Shown: piece after piece, positions 1-8,570 of the stretch
Layout: each line of letters begins with the position of its first letter
Numbering within the stretch: the first letter of the stretch is position 1
Source: Streptomyces rimosus
Lineage (GTDB): Bacteria > Actinomycetota > Actinomycetes > Streptomycetales > Streptomycetaceae
Assembly (NCBI RefSeq): GCF_008704655.1
Contig: NZ_CP023688.1
Location: 8,683,001-8,747,000 of the forward strand
DNA length: 64,000 nucleotides
Reading direction: 5' to 3'
Program-made: the position numbers and the translations under genes
The notes under the pieces: model-generated
Told to the model about the DNA's origin: nothing
Seen by the model: only the letters and a program-made list of their open reading frames with translations
Database searches by the model: none

Positions 1-885
1 TACCAGTCCCACCACTGGCCGCGGTCCGCGCCGAACCGCGAGCAGCACCACGGCGCCGGCCTGCGCCGTCCCGGACTCCGCGGCCTCGACCGTGCACAGC
101 ACCCGCAGGTCCCGGCCGGTCAGCGCGGCGAGCCGCAGTTCGTACAGTTCCGTCGCCGACGGCCGTACGCCCAGCGGCGCACGCACCTCGTGCTCCAGCC
201 GCTGCGCCCCGTCGGCCATGTCGCGCGCTTCGGTGCGGGCCGCGACGACCGTGCTGTCCGCGACGGCACGGGCCGCCGCCGCTCCCTCGCCGGGCGGCCC
301 GTCCAGCTCGGTCAGCGCGTCGTGGACGTCCTGCTGGGCCCGCCCGGCGTGCTGGACCGCCTCCACGCCCCGCCTGCGGGCCAGGAAGAGGTCGACCTTG
401 TCCTGCACCCGCCGGCTGATCCCGACGAGGTCGGCCTCCCGCTCGCGGACACCGGCGGACGACTCGCCGAGCAGCGCCTGCCGCTGCCGTACCGTCGTGC
501 GCCGCTCCTCCGCCTCCTCGGCGAGGTCCTCCCGGCCGGAGCCCGCGGCCCGCGCCCCCAGCTCGGCCAGCCGCCTGGCCTGCCGCCCCAGTTCGCCGAT
601 CTGCCGGTCCAGCTGCCGCCGCGACGCCTTCACGTCGGCCACCGCCCGCCGGATCTTCATCAGCAGCGCGAGCTGGCGCCGGTACCAGTAGTCCAGCGCC
701 TCCCGCGGCTCGCCCGCCCGCAGCGCGACACCCACCGGCGCCACCAGGGGCGGCCCCAGCCGCAGGCCCTCGGCCAGCAGCGCGGTGACCGCTTCCCCGA
801 CGAGCCGGGCCGCCCGGGGATCGTCACGGCGCAGGCCGTTCAGCCGGCTCCGTGCCTCACGTGTCAGTACCAGCCCGTACGTCAT
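1..885 (-). CDS. Coiled-coil hypothetical protein, 3' end outside the window
   Basis: The frame is open from an ATG at 883-885 to position 1 (295 codons) and runs off the left edge, so the C-terminus is missing. The start overlaps the esterase stop in an ATGA arrangement, indicating translational coupling. The first 45 residues (MTYGLVLTREARSRLNGLRR and on) resemble the small helical start of ParE/RelE-type proteins. Residues about 75-190 are a long Arg/Ala/Glu/Gln-rich stretch with heptad-like pattern, likely coiled coil (positions such as RQLDRQIGELGRQARRLAEL). I recognise no catalytic motif. Function unknown; the ParE resemblance is weak and not enough for a toxin call. Confidence 0.6.
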   Translation of the reverse strand, partial: MTYGLVLTREARSRLNGLRRDDPRAARLVGEAVTALLAEGLRLGPPLVAPVGVALRAGEPREALDYWYRRQLALLMKIRRAVADVKASRRQLDRQIGELGRQARRLAELGARAAGSGREDLAEEAEERRTTVRQRQALLGESSAGVREREADLVGISRRVQDKVDLFLARRRGVEAVQHAGRAQQDVHDALTELDGPPGEGAAAARAVADSTVVAARTEARDMADGAQRLEHEVRAPLGVRPSATELYELRLAALTGRDLRVLCTVEAAESGTAQAGAVVLLAVRRGPRPVVGLV

Positions 886-2321
886 GGCGGCCTCACTCCC
901 CGACGACCCGTGCGAGAGTCCAGGCTTCCACTCTGCCGTTCCGACCGGCCCCTGTCCCCGCAACGGGCGGAACGGGGCGGCCGGCGGGGCGGCCAGAACC
1001 CGAGGTCGTCGGCGACGGTGGAGGCCGGGACGCTCAGGACGCCGTCGAAGGCGTCGAGCACGGGGGTGTGCAGGTAACCGCTGTGCATGCGGATACGGTC
1101 GGGGCCGCCCGGCCCCTGGTGCCCGCGCAGCCCGGCGAGGGCGATACCGGACCCCAGCCCCGCGTCCGCGACGGCGGCTTCGAGGCTGCCGGGCTCGGGC
1201 GGGGCCAGCGGGGTGTCCTCGACCCGGAAGCCGAAGGTGGTGTCCTCGTCGAGGTGCATCTCGGCGGTGTGGCCGCCGACGCTGGTCATGGCGAGGGCGA
1301 AATAGTCGTCGCCCAGCGCGTGGTGCAGATGATGGCCCATGGGGAGCGACGTGAGTCGGCCGTCGAAGAACACCGGGGTCCGCTGGATGTGGGCGTTGTG
1401 CGCGGGCAGCACGACGCGCGTGCCCGGCGGGGTGTGGTCCAGGAGCCAGCGCACCGAGTCGGCCATGAACACCTCGCGGGCGGAGGCGTCGGCCACCGCG
1501 CCGCGCCCGGCGTACAGCTCCGCCATGGCACGGAACTGGTGGTCGGTGTGGCACGCCGCCTCGGCCCGGTGCAGCGCGACGTCGTACTCCCACCGGCCGC
1601 CGCGCTCGACGTACAGCGGTTCCATGGCCCGCAGCCGGGTGCGCAGCCGCGTCAGCAGCGCGCTCAGGGCGTCCTGTTCGGCGGTGTCCAGCCGGGACCA
1701 GGCCGGCGCGGCGAGCGCCATCGACGCGCCCGCGAACCGGTCGGCGATCTTCATCGCGTCCTGGACCAGCGGCAGGCCGTCCGGATCGACCTCGCGGAGG
1801 TACTCGGCCACCGGCGCCAGGGCCGGGAGCAGCGAGCCCCCGGCCTCGGGCACGTCGACACCGGCGAACCGTACGGGAAGCGTGGCCGTCCGGTTGTAGC
1901 GGCGCAGCCAGTGCAGCGGACCGGAGAGCCCGATCGGGATGGCGGCTCCGGTCTGCCGGTCGAAGTCCTCCTCCGTACCGGCCCCTTGGACCCAGGCGTC
2001 CAGCGCGACGCCCTCGCTGAAACCGAACTCGAAGGCCAGGGCGGTGAAACCGCACCGCTGGACCAGGAAACGCAGCACGCGTTCGCGGGCCAGCCCGAAT
2101 TCCCGGATGAAATGGGAATTCTCGCCGAGCGCGACGACACGGGCGTCACCGATCAGCGCCCGCAGCGGTTCCAGGTCGTCGAGCGGGGCGTCGGGGTCGA
2201 GGGTTTCGAGCACGGCGGCCCGGTCCCGCAGCCGGCCGGTGAACGGGCTCCCGCCGCTCCCGCCGCCGGAATTCCGCTCCCGGTCCTCGGCCCGGTTTCG
2301 GTCGTGACTTCTGTCGGGCAT
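882..2321 (-). CDS. Erythromycin esterase family protein
   Basis: 479 residues matching the erythromycin-esterase (EreA/EreB, succinoglycan biosynthesis) family. The N-terminal hallmark GENSHF (about residues 66-71) carries the catalytic-type His, followed by FEFGFSEG and a later VVLPAHNAHIQR segment, all expected in this fold. Ere enzymes hydrolyse macrolide lactones, but many actinomycete homologues have other or unknown substrates, so resistance cannot be inferred from family alone. The last roughly 40 residues are low-complexity, Arg-rich and probably disordered. It follows the SDR gene by 86 bp on the same strand, and its stop overlaps the start of the next gene, so the three probably form one transcription unit. 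The start at 2321 has only a weak ribosome binding site. Confidence 0.8.
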   Translation of the reverse strand: MPDRSHDRNRAEDRERNSGGGSGGSPFTGRLRDRAAVLETLDPDAPLDDLEPLRALIGDARVVALGENSHFIREFGLARERVLRFLVQRCGFTALAFEFGFSEGVALDAWVQGAGTEEDFDRQTGAAIPIGLSGPLHWLRRYNRTATLPVRFAGVDVPEAGGSLLPALAPVAEYLREVDPDGLPLVQDAMKIADRFAGASMALAAPAWSRLDTAEQDALSALLTRLRTRLRAMEPLYVERGGRWEYDVALHRAEAACHTDHQFRAMAELYAGRGAVADASAREVFMADSVRWLLDHTPPGTRVVLPAHNAHIQRTPVFFDGRLTSLPMGHHLHHALGDDYFALAMTSVGGHTAEMHLDEDTTFGFRVEDTPLAPPEPGSLEAAVADAGLGSGIALAGLRGHQGPGGPDRIRMHSGYLHTPVLDAFDGVLSVPASTVADDLGFWPPRRPPRSARCGDRGRSERQSGSLDSRTGRRGVRPP

Positions 2322-2407
2322 GCCGGATGCTCACTTTCTCGCGGGCGGGGAAACCGGGGGCGGAATGACGTACGGATCGGGCAACGGAGCGCGGGACGGC
2401 AGCGGGC

Positions 2408-3202
2408 TCAGGGAAGGATCGAGTCCACGTATCCGCCGTCCACACGCAGCGCGCCGCCCGTGGTCGCCGAGGCCTGCGGCGAGCTGAGGTACACGACCAT
2501 GTTGGCGATCTCCTCGGGCTCGATGAGGCGTTGCAGCAGCGACTGCGGGCGGTGCAGGCGCATGAATTCGCGCTGGGCAGCGTCCCACGGAAGATCGCGG
2601 TCGACCAACTGATATACGAAGTCCTCGACGCCGCCGGTGTGCGTCGGCCCGGCGATCACTGAGTTCACGGTGACACCCGTCCCGGCGGCCTCCTTGGCGA
2701 AGCCGCGCGAGACGGCCAGCAGCGAGGTCTTGGACATACCGTAATGGATCATCTCGGCGGGCACCACGACCGCGGAGTCGCTGGCGATGTTCTGTACGCG
2801 CCCCCAGCCGCGCCCCTTCATCCCCGGCAGGTACGCCCGGATCAGCCGGACGGCGCTGAGCACATTGGTCTCGAAGTAGGTGCGCCACTCCGCGTCCGTG
2901 ATCTCCAGGGCCGGACGCGAGCCGAAGATGCCGAGGTTGTTCACCAGGATGTCGGTGTGCGGCACGGCCGACAGGAGGTCCCGCGCGCCGCTCTCGGTGG
3001 CGAGGTCGGCGGTGACGCCGGAGACCTCCGCCCCGGGCACCGCCTCCCGCAGCTGCCCGGCGGCGGTGTCGAGCCGCCCGGTGTCGCGTCCCGTGAGCAC
3101 GACGCTCGCGCCCGCCCGGGCGAGGCCGGTGGCGATGGCGTGGCCGATGCCCTGGGACGAACCGGTCACCACGGCCGTCCGGCCGGAGAGGTCGATGTGC
3201 AT
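2408..3202 (-). CDS. SDR family oxidoreductase
   Basis: 264 residues of classical short-chain dehydrogenase/reductase. The cofactor motif TGSSQGIG is near residue 14, the structural NNLG motif around 90, and the catalytic YGMSK (YxxxK) around 155, with an upstream Ser in IASDS. The DRDTGR-type acid/basic pattern after strand 2 does not clearly separate NAD from NADP use. I chose the ATG at 3202 (MHIDLSGRTAVVTG) because an AGGGAG site sits about 8 bases upstream and the frame N-terminal to it is not SDR-like. Substrate unknown. It is the first gene of a likely operon with the esterase. Confidence 0.88.
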   Translation of the reverse strand: MHIDLSGRTAVVTGSSQGIGHAIATGLARAGASVVLTGRDTGRLDTAAGQLREAVPGAEVSGVTADLATESGARDLLSAVPHTDILVNNLGIFGSRPALEITDAEWRTYFETNVLSAVRLIRAYLPGMKGRGWGRVQNIASDSAVVVPAEMIHYGMSKTSLLAVSRGFAKEAAGTGVTVNSVIAGPTHTGGVEDFVYQLVDRDLPWDAAQREFMRLHRPQSLLQRLIEPEEIANMVVYLSSPQASATTGGALRVDGGYVDSILP

Positions 3203-3397
3203 GTCCGTGCTCCCTTCGCTGTGGCGTACGTCTGCTGCCAGCATCGCGGGTGCGGTGCGTCCGGTGTGCGGGGCGCGCGGGACACGAGGTGAGCTGTGGG
3301 GCGTGTGATGTATCTCCTTCGGCGTGGGCATGGCGAGCCGTGAGACGGGTAGCCGCTGCCGTGAGACAGGGCACGAGTGTGATGGGAGGAGAAGAGG

Positions 3398-3625
3398 ATG
3401 TTGTTGGCGCACCCGGTGGTGTTGGGTAACCTCGTCGATCAGTACGAGACACTGCGGGTGCTGCGTGCCCAGGACGGCAGTCCTGAGCTGCGGCGGCGGA
3501 TGGACGATCTCGCCTACTCGCTGTGTATATCCACCGGAACGAAGGACGTTGATGCGGCACTGGTCGCGGCCAGGCACCGGCTGCCCGGCACGGGCGTGCG
3601 GGAGGACTCCCTCCTCGCCGTCTGA
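3398..3625 (+). CDS. DUF5133 small protein
   Basis: 75 residues beginning MLLAHPVVLGNLVDQYETLR, which matches the DUF5133 family of small streptomycete proteins as I remember it (N-terminal LVxQYExLR helix, central RRRMDDLAY, then STGTKDVDAALVAARH). A strong GGGAGGAG site lies about 7 bases before the ATG. Helical, soluble, no catalytic motif. It is divergent from the SDR gene across a 195-bp intergenic region and is followed by another tiny protein in the same direction. Function of the family is unknown; it often sits beside regulatory or secondary-metabolism genes. Confidence 0.75.
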   Translation: MLLAHPVVLGNLVDQYETLRVLRAQDGSPELRRRMDDLAYSLCISTGTKDVDAALVAARHRLPGTGVREDSLLAV

Positions 3626-3726
3626 AGCGCCGTCCGCCCGGCGTTCCGGCGTCGTTGTAGATCCCGCATCCTCCCTCGCCGCGGGCGAGGGCCGGTGCGG
3701 CTGAACCGTTCGAGGACTGACCCCAC

Positions 3727-3885
3727 ATGACCGCTGCCCGCCTGCCCGCAGGACCGCCGATCTACGACAGTCTCATCGAGAAGCACGGCGATGTCCTGGC
3801 CCAGGTCCGCCAGGTAGCCAAGGAGACCGAGCGCGAGGCCGACGAACTGCTGGACTGGAGCGAGCTGCGCTCCGGCCGGGACTGA
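3727..3885 (+). CDS. 52-residue hypothetical protein
   Basis: ATG at 3727 to TGA at 3885. The product (MTAARLPAGPPIYDSLIEKH onwards, ending LLDWSELRSGRD) is acidic, mostly helical and rich in Glu/Asp. It follows the DUF5133 gene by about 100 bp in the same direction and has GC-rich third positions as expected of a real gene. No recognised family. It ends just before a strong inverted repeat that probably terminates it. Confidence is moderate because the gene is short and its ribosome binding site is weak. Confidence 0.5.
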   Translation: MTAARLPAGPPIYDSLIEKHGDVLAQVRQVAKETEREADELLDWSELRSGRD

Positions 3886-3904
3886 CGGGCCGTACGCCGG
3901 ACAG

Positions 3905-3929
3905 CGGGCCCGCCGCCCGGGCGGGCCCG
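3905..3929. terminator. Bidirectional hairpin between convergent genes
   Basis: Perfect 10-bp inverted repeat: CGGGCCCGCC, spacer GCCCG, GGCGGGCCCG. It lies between the stop of the 52-residue gene (3885, plus strand) and the stop of the 112-residue gene (3932, minus strand). There is no T tract, which is common for actinomycete terminators. Confidence 0.6.
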
Positions 3930-3931
3930 GC

Positions 3932-4270
3932 TCAGTTACGGCCGCCGCCGTCCTGCGGCGCCGCGAGCCCGGGCAGCAGATGGCGGGTCAGGTCGCCCAG
4001 CGCCTCCACGGTCACCAGACTGGCCTGCACGCGGTGCAGGGACTGGGCGAGACAGGTGTGGGCGCCCGCCACCGTCTCGTGCGCGGTGTCCCGGATCTCG
4101 CCGATCAGATACTCCAGTATGTCCAGCGCGTCGAACAGCTCGGTCAGCGCGGATCGGTTCGCTTCGGTGATCCTGAGCGCGTACCGGTCGAGGGGCCGGC
4201 TCGGGTCGAGGGTGAGCGGACGTCCGTCGCAGCACAGCGTCACGGTCGGCTCCTGCGTCCTGGGCGGCAT
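3932..4270 (-). CDS. Hypothetical helical protein, 112 residues
   Basis: The product starts MPPRTQEPTVTLCCDGRPLT and is then almost entirely alpha-helical (ALTELFDALDILEYLIGEIRDTAHE and so on), with Cys in the N-terminal strand and no membrane segment. Its start has a GAGGA-like site upstream. It is convergent with the 52-residue gene and divergent from the EBP-like regulator at 4503. I do not recognise the family. The four-helix look and the short N-terminal beta strand suggest a small regulatory or chaperone-like protein, but that is inference. Confidence 0.55.
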   Translation of the reverse strand: MPPRTQEPTVTLCCDGRPLTLDPSRPLDRYALRITEANRSALTELFDALDILEYLIGEIRDTAHETVAGAHTCLAQSLHRVQASLVTVEALGDLTRHLLPGLAAPQDGGGRN

Positions 4271-4502
4271 GGGCGGTCCTCGCGCGGGGGTGGGGTGCGG
4301 GTGCGGTCGTCCGCGGCGCCCGGAGTCGCCGGACCGCGCTCAGAAGTACAGCACGCCCCCGGTGGCCGTGATGTCTCACTCTGAGACGGTACGGCGCCAA
4401 CCGCCCTTTGCTGAGCGGCCCTTCGGCCTGTCGTGACACGGCCGTGAGCGTCGCGGCGCGATTGGGCGCGGCGGCGGGGATCGCGGTCCGGGCCCCCGGG
4501 GC

Positions 4503-6452
4503 ATGACTGCCACCATGGATTTCCGGGACGCTTCCGATCGGGCGGTCATGCGGGCACGCGAGCGGGCGCTGAGCGGCGCCCGGGAAACGGCGACGCCGCG
4601 CGGACCGCAAAGACGCGGCACGGCCGCCGCCGCGTCCGGCGTTCCGCACCCGCAGACCAGGGACCGCATCCTCAGCTCCTGGGAGCGATGCCGCCGGCAC
4701 GCCGTCGACGCCGACCGGCTGCACGTACCGCACCTGGAACAGCACATCGACTGGGACAGCCGCCTGCTGGCCGCTGCGGCACCGGTGCTCGACCGCGTCG
4801 GGGAACTCCTCGCGGACTGCACGGCCAGTGTGGTCCTCGCCGACGCCGCGGCCCGCGTCCTGACCTGCCGGGGCGGCGACCCGGCCGTGGTCCGCCTGAT
4901 GGACCGGGTGCACCTGGCACCGGGTTTCAGCTACGCCGAAGAGGCCGTCGGCACCAACGGGATCGGCACCGCGCTGGCCGAACGGCGCCTGAGCACCGTC
5001 TTCGGCCCCGAGCACTTCGCCGAACCGCTCCAGCGCGCCGCGTGCGCCGGCATTCCCGTACGCAACCCGCTCACCGGGCGCCAGGAAGGCGTGGTCAACC
5101 TGACCTGTCTGCGGCAGGACGCCTCGCCGCTGATGGCCGCGGTGGTACGGCGGGCCGCCGCCGACATCGAGGAGCGGCTGCTCGACCGCTACTCCGGCGG
5201 TGAACGCGCGGCCCTGGACGCCTTCCTCGCCGCCGTGCGCCGCACCAGCGGCCCGGTGGTCCTCGTGACCCCCACCCTGCGGACGGCCAACACCGACGCG
5301 GTCAGTCTCCTGGAGCCGCAGGACCTGCGCCAGTTGGGCGCGCTGGCCGCCGACCTGCTGGCCGCGCCGCCGGGCAGCCGCAGGCAGCGCGTCGACGCGT
5401 CGCTGCGGCTGGCCTCCGGTCCCGACGTACGGGCCCGCTGCACCCTGATCGGGCCGCCGGACCGGCCGGTCGGCTGCCTGGCCGGTGTGACGATGCCGGA
5501 GGCCCGTACCGCCACCGCCGCACCGGGACGGACGTCCGCCCCGCAGGCCCCGGCACACCGGCCCCCGGCGGCGCTCCCGGCACTGCTGCCGGGCCTGGCG
5601 GGCAGCTCGCCGTCCTGGCGTTCCGCGAGCCGGGACGTCGCGTCCGCCTGCCGGCAGCGGCTGCCCACCCGGGTGGTGGGCGAGGCGGGCGTCGGCAAAC
5701 TGGCGCTGGTGCGCGCGGCCCACCACTGGGTACGGCCCGGGGCCGCCCTGCGTGTCCTGGACCTGGCTACCACCCAGCGCACCCCGCATGTGCTGGCCCG
5801 TACCGAGGAAGCCCTGCGCGACGAGGACGGCACGGTGGTGCTCCGGCACCTGGAACTGGCCGGCCGGGAGCTGACACACCGGCTGGAAGCGCTGCTCGTC
5901 GGGGCCCGCCGCAACCGGGGCGCCGGTCCCTGGGTGGTCGGCCTCCACACCGTCCCCGGACCGGGCCCGGTTGCTCCCGCCGCGCCCGCGGGCCCGGTGC
6001 CCCCGGCGCTGGACAGCGCCGTCTTCCCGTGCACGGTGGCGGTGGCGCCGCTGCGCTACCGCCCCGAGGACATCCGCGAACTCGTCCCCGCGCTGCTGGC
6101 CCGGCACGGCCGCGGCGGCACCGTGTCCTGCACTCCGGCGGCGCTCCAGGTCCTCACCCGCTTCGACTGGCCCGGCAACGTACGGCACCTGAGCCAGGTG
6201 CTCCAGCAGGCGGCACGCGGGCGCCGCCAGGCCGACCTCCAGCCGCACGACCTCGCACCCGAGTGCCACAGCACCTGCCGCCGCACCCTCACCCCCTGGG
6301 AAGCCGCCGAACGCGACACGATCGTCCGGGCCCTGCACGACACCGCGGGCAACCGCGAAGCGGCGGCCCGGCAGTTGGGCATCTCGCGGGCCACCATCTA
6401 CCGCAAGATCCGGCTTTACGGCGTCACGGTGGCGCCCGCGAGAGCCCGGTGA
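4503..6452 (+). CDS. AcoR-like GAF/AAA+/Fis regulator with degenerate ATPase
   Basis: 649 residues arranged like an acetoin-type enhancer-binding protein. An N-terminal GAF-type sensor (about 60-230, with the family motif EEAVGTNGIGTAL) is followed by a linker, an AAA+ module (about 355-560) with a Walker-A-like GEAGVGK at 393-399, and a C-terminal Fis-type HTH (GNREAAARQLGISRATIYRK). The AAA+ part is reduced: there is no GAFTGA sigma-54 contact loop and the Walker B region reads TVVLRHLEL, without acidic residues. Streptomyces lack sigma-54, so the protein probably acts as a ligand-responsive DNA-binding regulator with sigma-70-type RNA polymerase. The ligand is unknown; a neighbouring alcohol or ketone pathway is not evident. 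The start is uncertain because MTATMDF offers two ATGs. Confidence 0.8.
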   Translation: MTATMDFRDASDRAVMRARERALSGARETATPRGPQRRGTAAAASGVPHPQTRDRILSSWERCRRHAVDADRLHVPHLEQHIDWDSRLLAAAAPVLDRVGELLADCTASVVLADAAARVLTCRGGDPAVVRLMDRVHLAPGFSYAEEAVGTNGIGTALAERRLSTVFGPEHFAEPLQRAACAGIPVRNPLTGRQEGVVNLTCLRQDASPLMAAVVRRAAADIEERLLDRYSGGERAALDAFLAAVRRTSGPVVLVTPTLRTANTDAVSLLEPQDLRQLGALAADLLAAPPGSRRQRVDASLRLASGPDVRARCTLIGPPDRPVGCLAGVTMPEARTATAAPGRTSAPQAPAHRPPAALPALLPGLAGSSPSWRSASRDVASACRQRLPTRVVGEAGVGKLALVRAAHHWVRPGAALRVLDLATTQRTPHVLARTEEALRDEDGTVVLRHLELAGRELTHRLEALLVGARRNRGAGPWVVGLHTVPGPGPVAPAAPAGPVPPALDSAVFPCTVAVAPLRYRPEDIRELVPALLARHGRGGTVSCTPAALQVLTRFDWPGNVRHLSQVLQQAARGRRQADLQPHDLAPECHSTCRRTLTPWEAAERDTIVRALHDTAGNREAAARQLGISRATIYRKIRLYGVTVAPARAR

Positions 6453-6473
6453 GGAGAGGGGGGCCGACTCCCG

Positions 6474-6530
6474 TACAGGCAGGCCCGTTTCGGGACGGCC
6501 CATACAGGAGAGCCCGTTCAGGACGGCTCC
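6474..6530. repeat. Imperfect 28-29 bp tandem direct repeat
   Basis: Two adjacent units both begin TACAGG and share GCCCGTT and GGACGGC blocks (about 6474-6502 and 6503-6530). The second unit runs over the stop of the EamA gene at 6518. It may be a local duplication in the region between two convergent genes. Confidence 0.4.
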
Positions 6531-7465
6531 GGGCGCTGCCCGGTGGCGACCACGCCGGCCGAAGCGGCGGCGATGCACCCGATCGCCGCCCACTGCACCG
6601 CCGTCAGCCACTCCCGCAGGAGCAGCAGCCCGGCCAGGCCCGCCACGACCGGCTCCAGACTCTGCAGCACACCGACCACCCGCACCGGCAGCCGGCGCAG
6701 CGCCGTGAACTCCAGGGAGTACGGGACCACCGCCGAGAGGAGGGCGACCCCCAGCGCCATGGCAAGCGTCGACGGCCCGGTCAGCCGTGCCGCGCCGCTC
6801 TCCACCAGGCCGTACGGAACGGTGAGCACGGCCGCCCACGCCACCGCGAGGGCCAGCGGCCCGGCGCCGTGCGAGCGGGCGCCCGCCCGGCGGCTCAGCA
6901 GGAGATAGCTCCCCATGGCCGCGGCGGACGCCAGCGCGTAGGCCAGACCGGCCGCGGGCAGGGAACCGGCCGCACCCGGGGCCGCGAACAGCAGGACGCC
7001 GGCCACCGCCAGTACGCCCCACAGGGCGTCGCGCCACCGCCGTACGGACCCGAGCGCGATCGCCAGAGGACCCAGCAGTTGCAGGGTCACGGCGACTCCC
7101 AGCGGCAGGTACGCCATCGCCGAGTAGACCAGGTTCATACCGGCGATCGACGTACCGAAGGCGAGGACCAGCAGCCGGTCTCCGCGTGCGGCGGGCAGCC
7201 GGGGGCGCCGCCACAGGAGGAGGACCACGGCGGCGAGGGCCAACCGCAGCGCCACCACGCCCCACGGTCCGCCGACATCGTCTATCAGCCCTTTGCCGAG
7301 GGCCTGGCCGAGCTGCACGCACACCACGCTGCGCAGCACGAACACCGGCGCGGGCGGGCCCGGCCGCCGCGGTCGTACGGCCGTCGGGTCCGGCCCGGCG
7401 GTAGCTCCCGTCTCCGCCGGCACATGGCCCGCGTCCGTCCCGGCACTGCTTCGCTGTGACGCCAT
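6518..7465 (-). CDS. EamA/RhtA-type drug or metabolite transporter
   Basis: 315 residues of a DMT-superfamily exporter with about ten hydrophobic helices arranged as two EamA repeats. Recognisable pieces are GMNLVYSAMAYLPLGVAVTLQLLGP in the first half and PYSLEFTALRRLPVRVVGVLQSLEPV in the second, close to the RhtA threonine/homoserine exporter subgroup. The N-terminal 45 residues are polar. I start at 7465 (MASQRSS); an upstream in-frame ATG would overlap the divergent promoter. It is divergently transcribed from a LysR regulator across 72 bp, a classic regulator/exporter arrangement. Substrate unknown; amino acids or derivatives are plausible. Confidence 0.85.
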   Translation of the reverse strand: MASQRSSAGTDAGHVPAETGATAGPDPTAVRPRRPGPPAPVFVLRSVVCVQLGQALGKGLIDDVGGPWGVVALRLALAAVVLLLWRRPRLPAARGDRLLVLAFGTSIAGMNLVYSAMAYLPLGVAVTLQLLGPLAIALGSVRRWRDALWGVLAVAGVLLFAAPGAAGSLPAAGLAYALASAAAMGSYLLLSRRAGARSHGAGPLALAVAWAAVLTVPYGLVESGAARLTGPSTLAMALGVALLSAVVPYSLEFTALRRLPVRVVGVLQSLEPVVAGLAGLLLLREWLTAVQWAAIGCIAAASAGVVATGQRPEPS

Positions 7466-7537
7466 GAACCCAGCGTGCGTCCGGCGATCGTGCGGGTCCA
7501 TCGCAGAATTTCGCACGGCATCGTGTTGAATCACCGC
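7466..7537. promoter_or_regulatory. Divergent EamA/LysR control region
   Basis: The 72-bp gap between two divergent starts. It holds the imperfect dyad GTGCG-N17-CGCAC (about 7488-7514) and a TCGCA-N5-TCGCA direct repeat inside it. These are candidate LysR sites by position only. Confidence 0.4.
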
Positions 7538-8446
7538 ATGATCGATCTGCGGCTGCTCCAGACGCTGCGCGTGCTGCATGCCCAGGGGACGGTGACGGCC
7601 ACGGCACGGGCCCTGCACCTGTCGCCGTCCGCGGTCTCCGAGCAACTGCGCCAACTGGCCCGGCAGGTGGGCGCGGACCTGCTGGAGCGGGACGGGCGCC
7701 GGCTGCGCCTCACCGAGGCCGGGCACGTGCTGCTGAGCCACGCCGACGCGCTGACCGCGCAGTGGGAGCGGGTGCGCGCGGATCTCAGCCGGCACGACGC
7801 CAGTCCGTACCGCACCCTGCGCGTCGGCGGATTCGCCACCAGCGTGGGCCCCCTGCTGGCGCCCGCGGCACAGGCGCTGCTGCGCGAACCCCGCCCGGTC
7901 CGGGCGCTGCTCACCGAGACCGAGACCGACCGGTGCTACCGGCAACTCCTGTCCGGGGAACTGGACATCGCCGTGGTGACCCCGCTGTCCGGCAGCCCGT
8001 CGTCGGACGATGCCCGCTTCGACCAGCAGCCGCTGCTCGACGAGGCGCAGGATCTCGCGGTGCCGTCGGGTCACCCCCTCGCCGGGCGCGACCACGTCGA
8101 ACTGGCCGACGCCGCCGGGGAGGACTGGATCTCCGCCCACCACGACCAGGATCACCTGGCCCGGGCGCTGTGCACGGCCGCCGGCTTCGCGCCCCGGATG
8201 ACCCACCACGCGAACGCCTGGCACGCCGTCCTCGACATGGTGGCCCACGGCCTCGGCGTCTGCCTCGTCCCGCGCCTGGTCTCCTGCGCGGCGCACGCGG
8301 GCGTGGTACGCGTACCCGTACACGGCGACCCCCGGCCGCTGCGCCGCGTCCTGACCTGCGTACGCCGCGGCAGCCACGAACAGGAGGGCATCGCCCGCGG
8401 CCTCGCGGCACTGCGGGCCCGCGCCGCCCAGGTGCCGGCCGGCTGA
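7538..8446 (+). CDS. LysR-family transcriptional regulator
   Basis: 302 residues. The N-terminal winged HTH is typical of LysR (MIDLRLLQTLRVLHAQGTVT, then LHLSPSAVSEQLRQLARQVG), and the effector domain from about 90 onward contains a PLLDEAQDLAVPSGHPLAGR strand set. I start at the ATG at 7538 rather than the earlier in-frame ATG because MIDLRLL is the usual first helix. Its divergent neighbour is an EamA exporter, which it probably controls in response to the exported compound or a precursor. It lies just upstream of the NRPS locus in the same direction, with 124 bp between, but a role in NRPS control is only a possibility. Confidence 0.88.
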   Translation: MIDLRLLQTLRVLHAQGTVTATARALHLSPSAVSEQLRQLARQVGADLLERDGRRLRLTEAGHVLLSHADALTAQWERVRADLSRHDASPYRTLRVGGFATSVGPLLAPAAQALLREPRPVRALLTETETDRCYRQLLSGELDIAVVTPLSGSPSSDDARFDQQPLLDEAQDLAVPSGHPLAGRDHVELADAAGEDWISAHHDQDHLARALCTAAGFAPRMTHHANAWHAVLDMVAHGLGVCLVPRLVSCAAHAGVVRVPVHGDPRPLRRVLTCVRRGSHEQEGIARGLAALRARAAQVPAG

Positions 8447-8570
8447 ACCGTCCACCTCAATTAGGCGCGGAAAAGTGCCCAGTTGGACGTCCCCTTTCGC
8501 CGCACCGCGCTGGATAACATGACCGGGATGTTGTGCTGAGCGATCGCAGAGCGGAGCGGGGGCCGCGCGC

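Noticed and set aside
3936..7607. Long minus-strand open frame spanning the EBP-like regulator
   Set aside because: Low-complexity Arg/Ala/Gly composition with no recognisable domain. The plus-strand regulator and minus-strand EamA gene explain the region.
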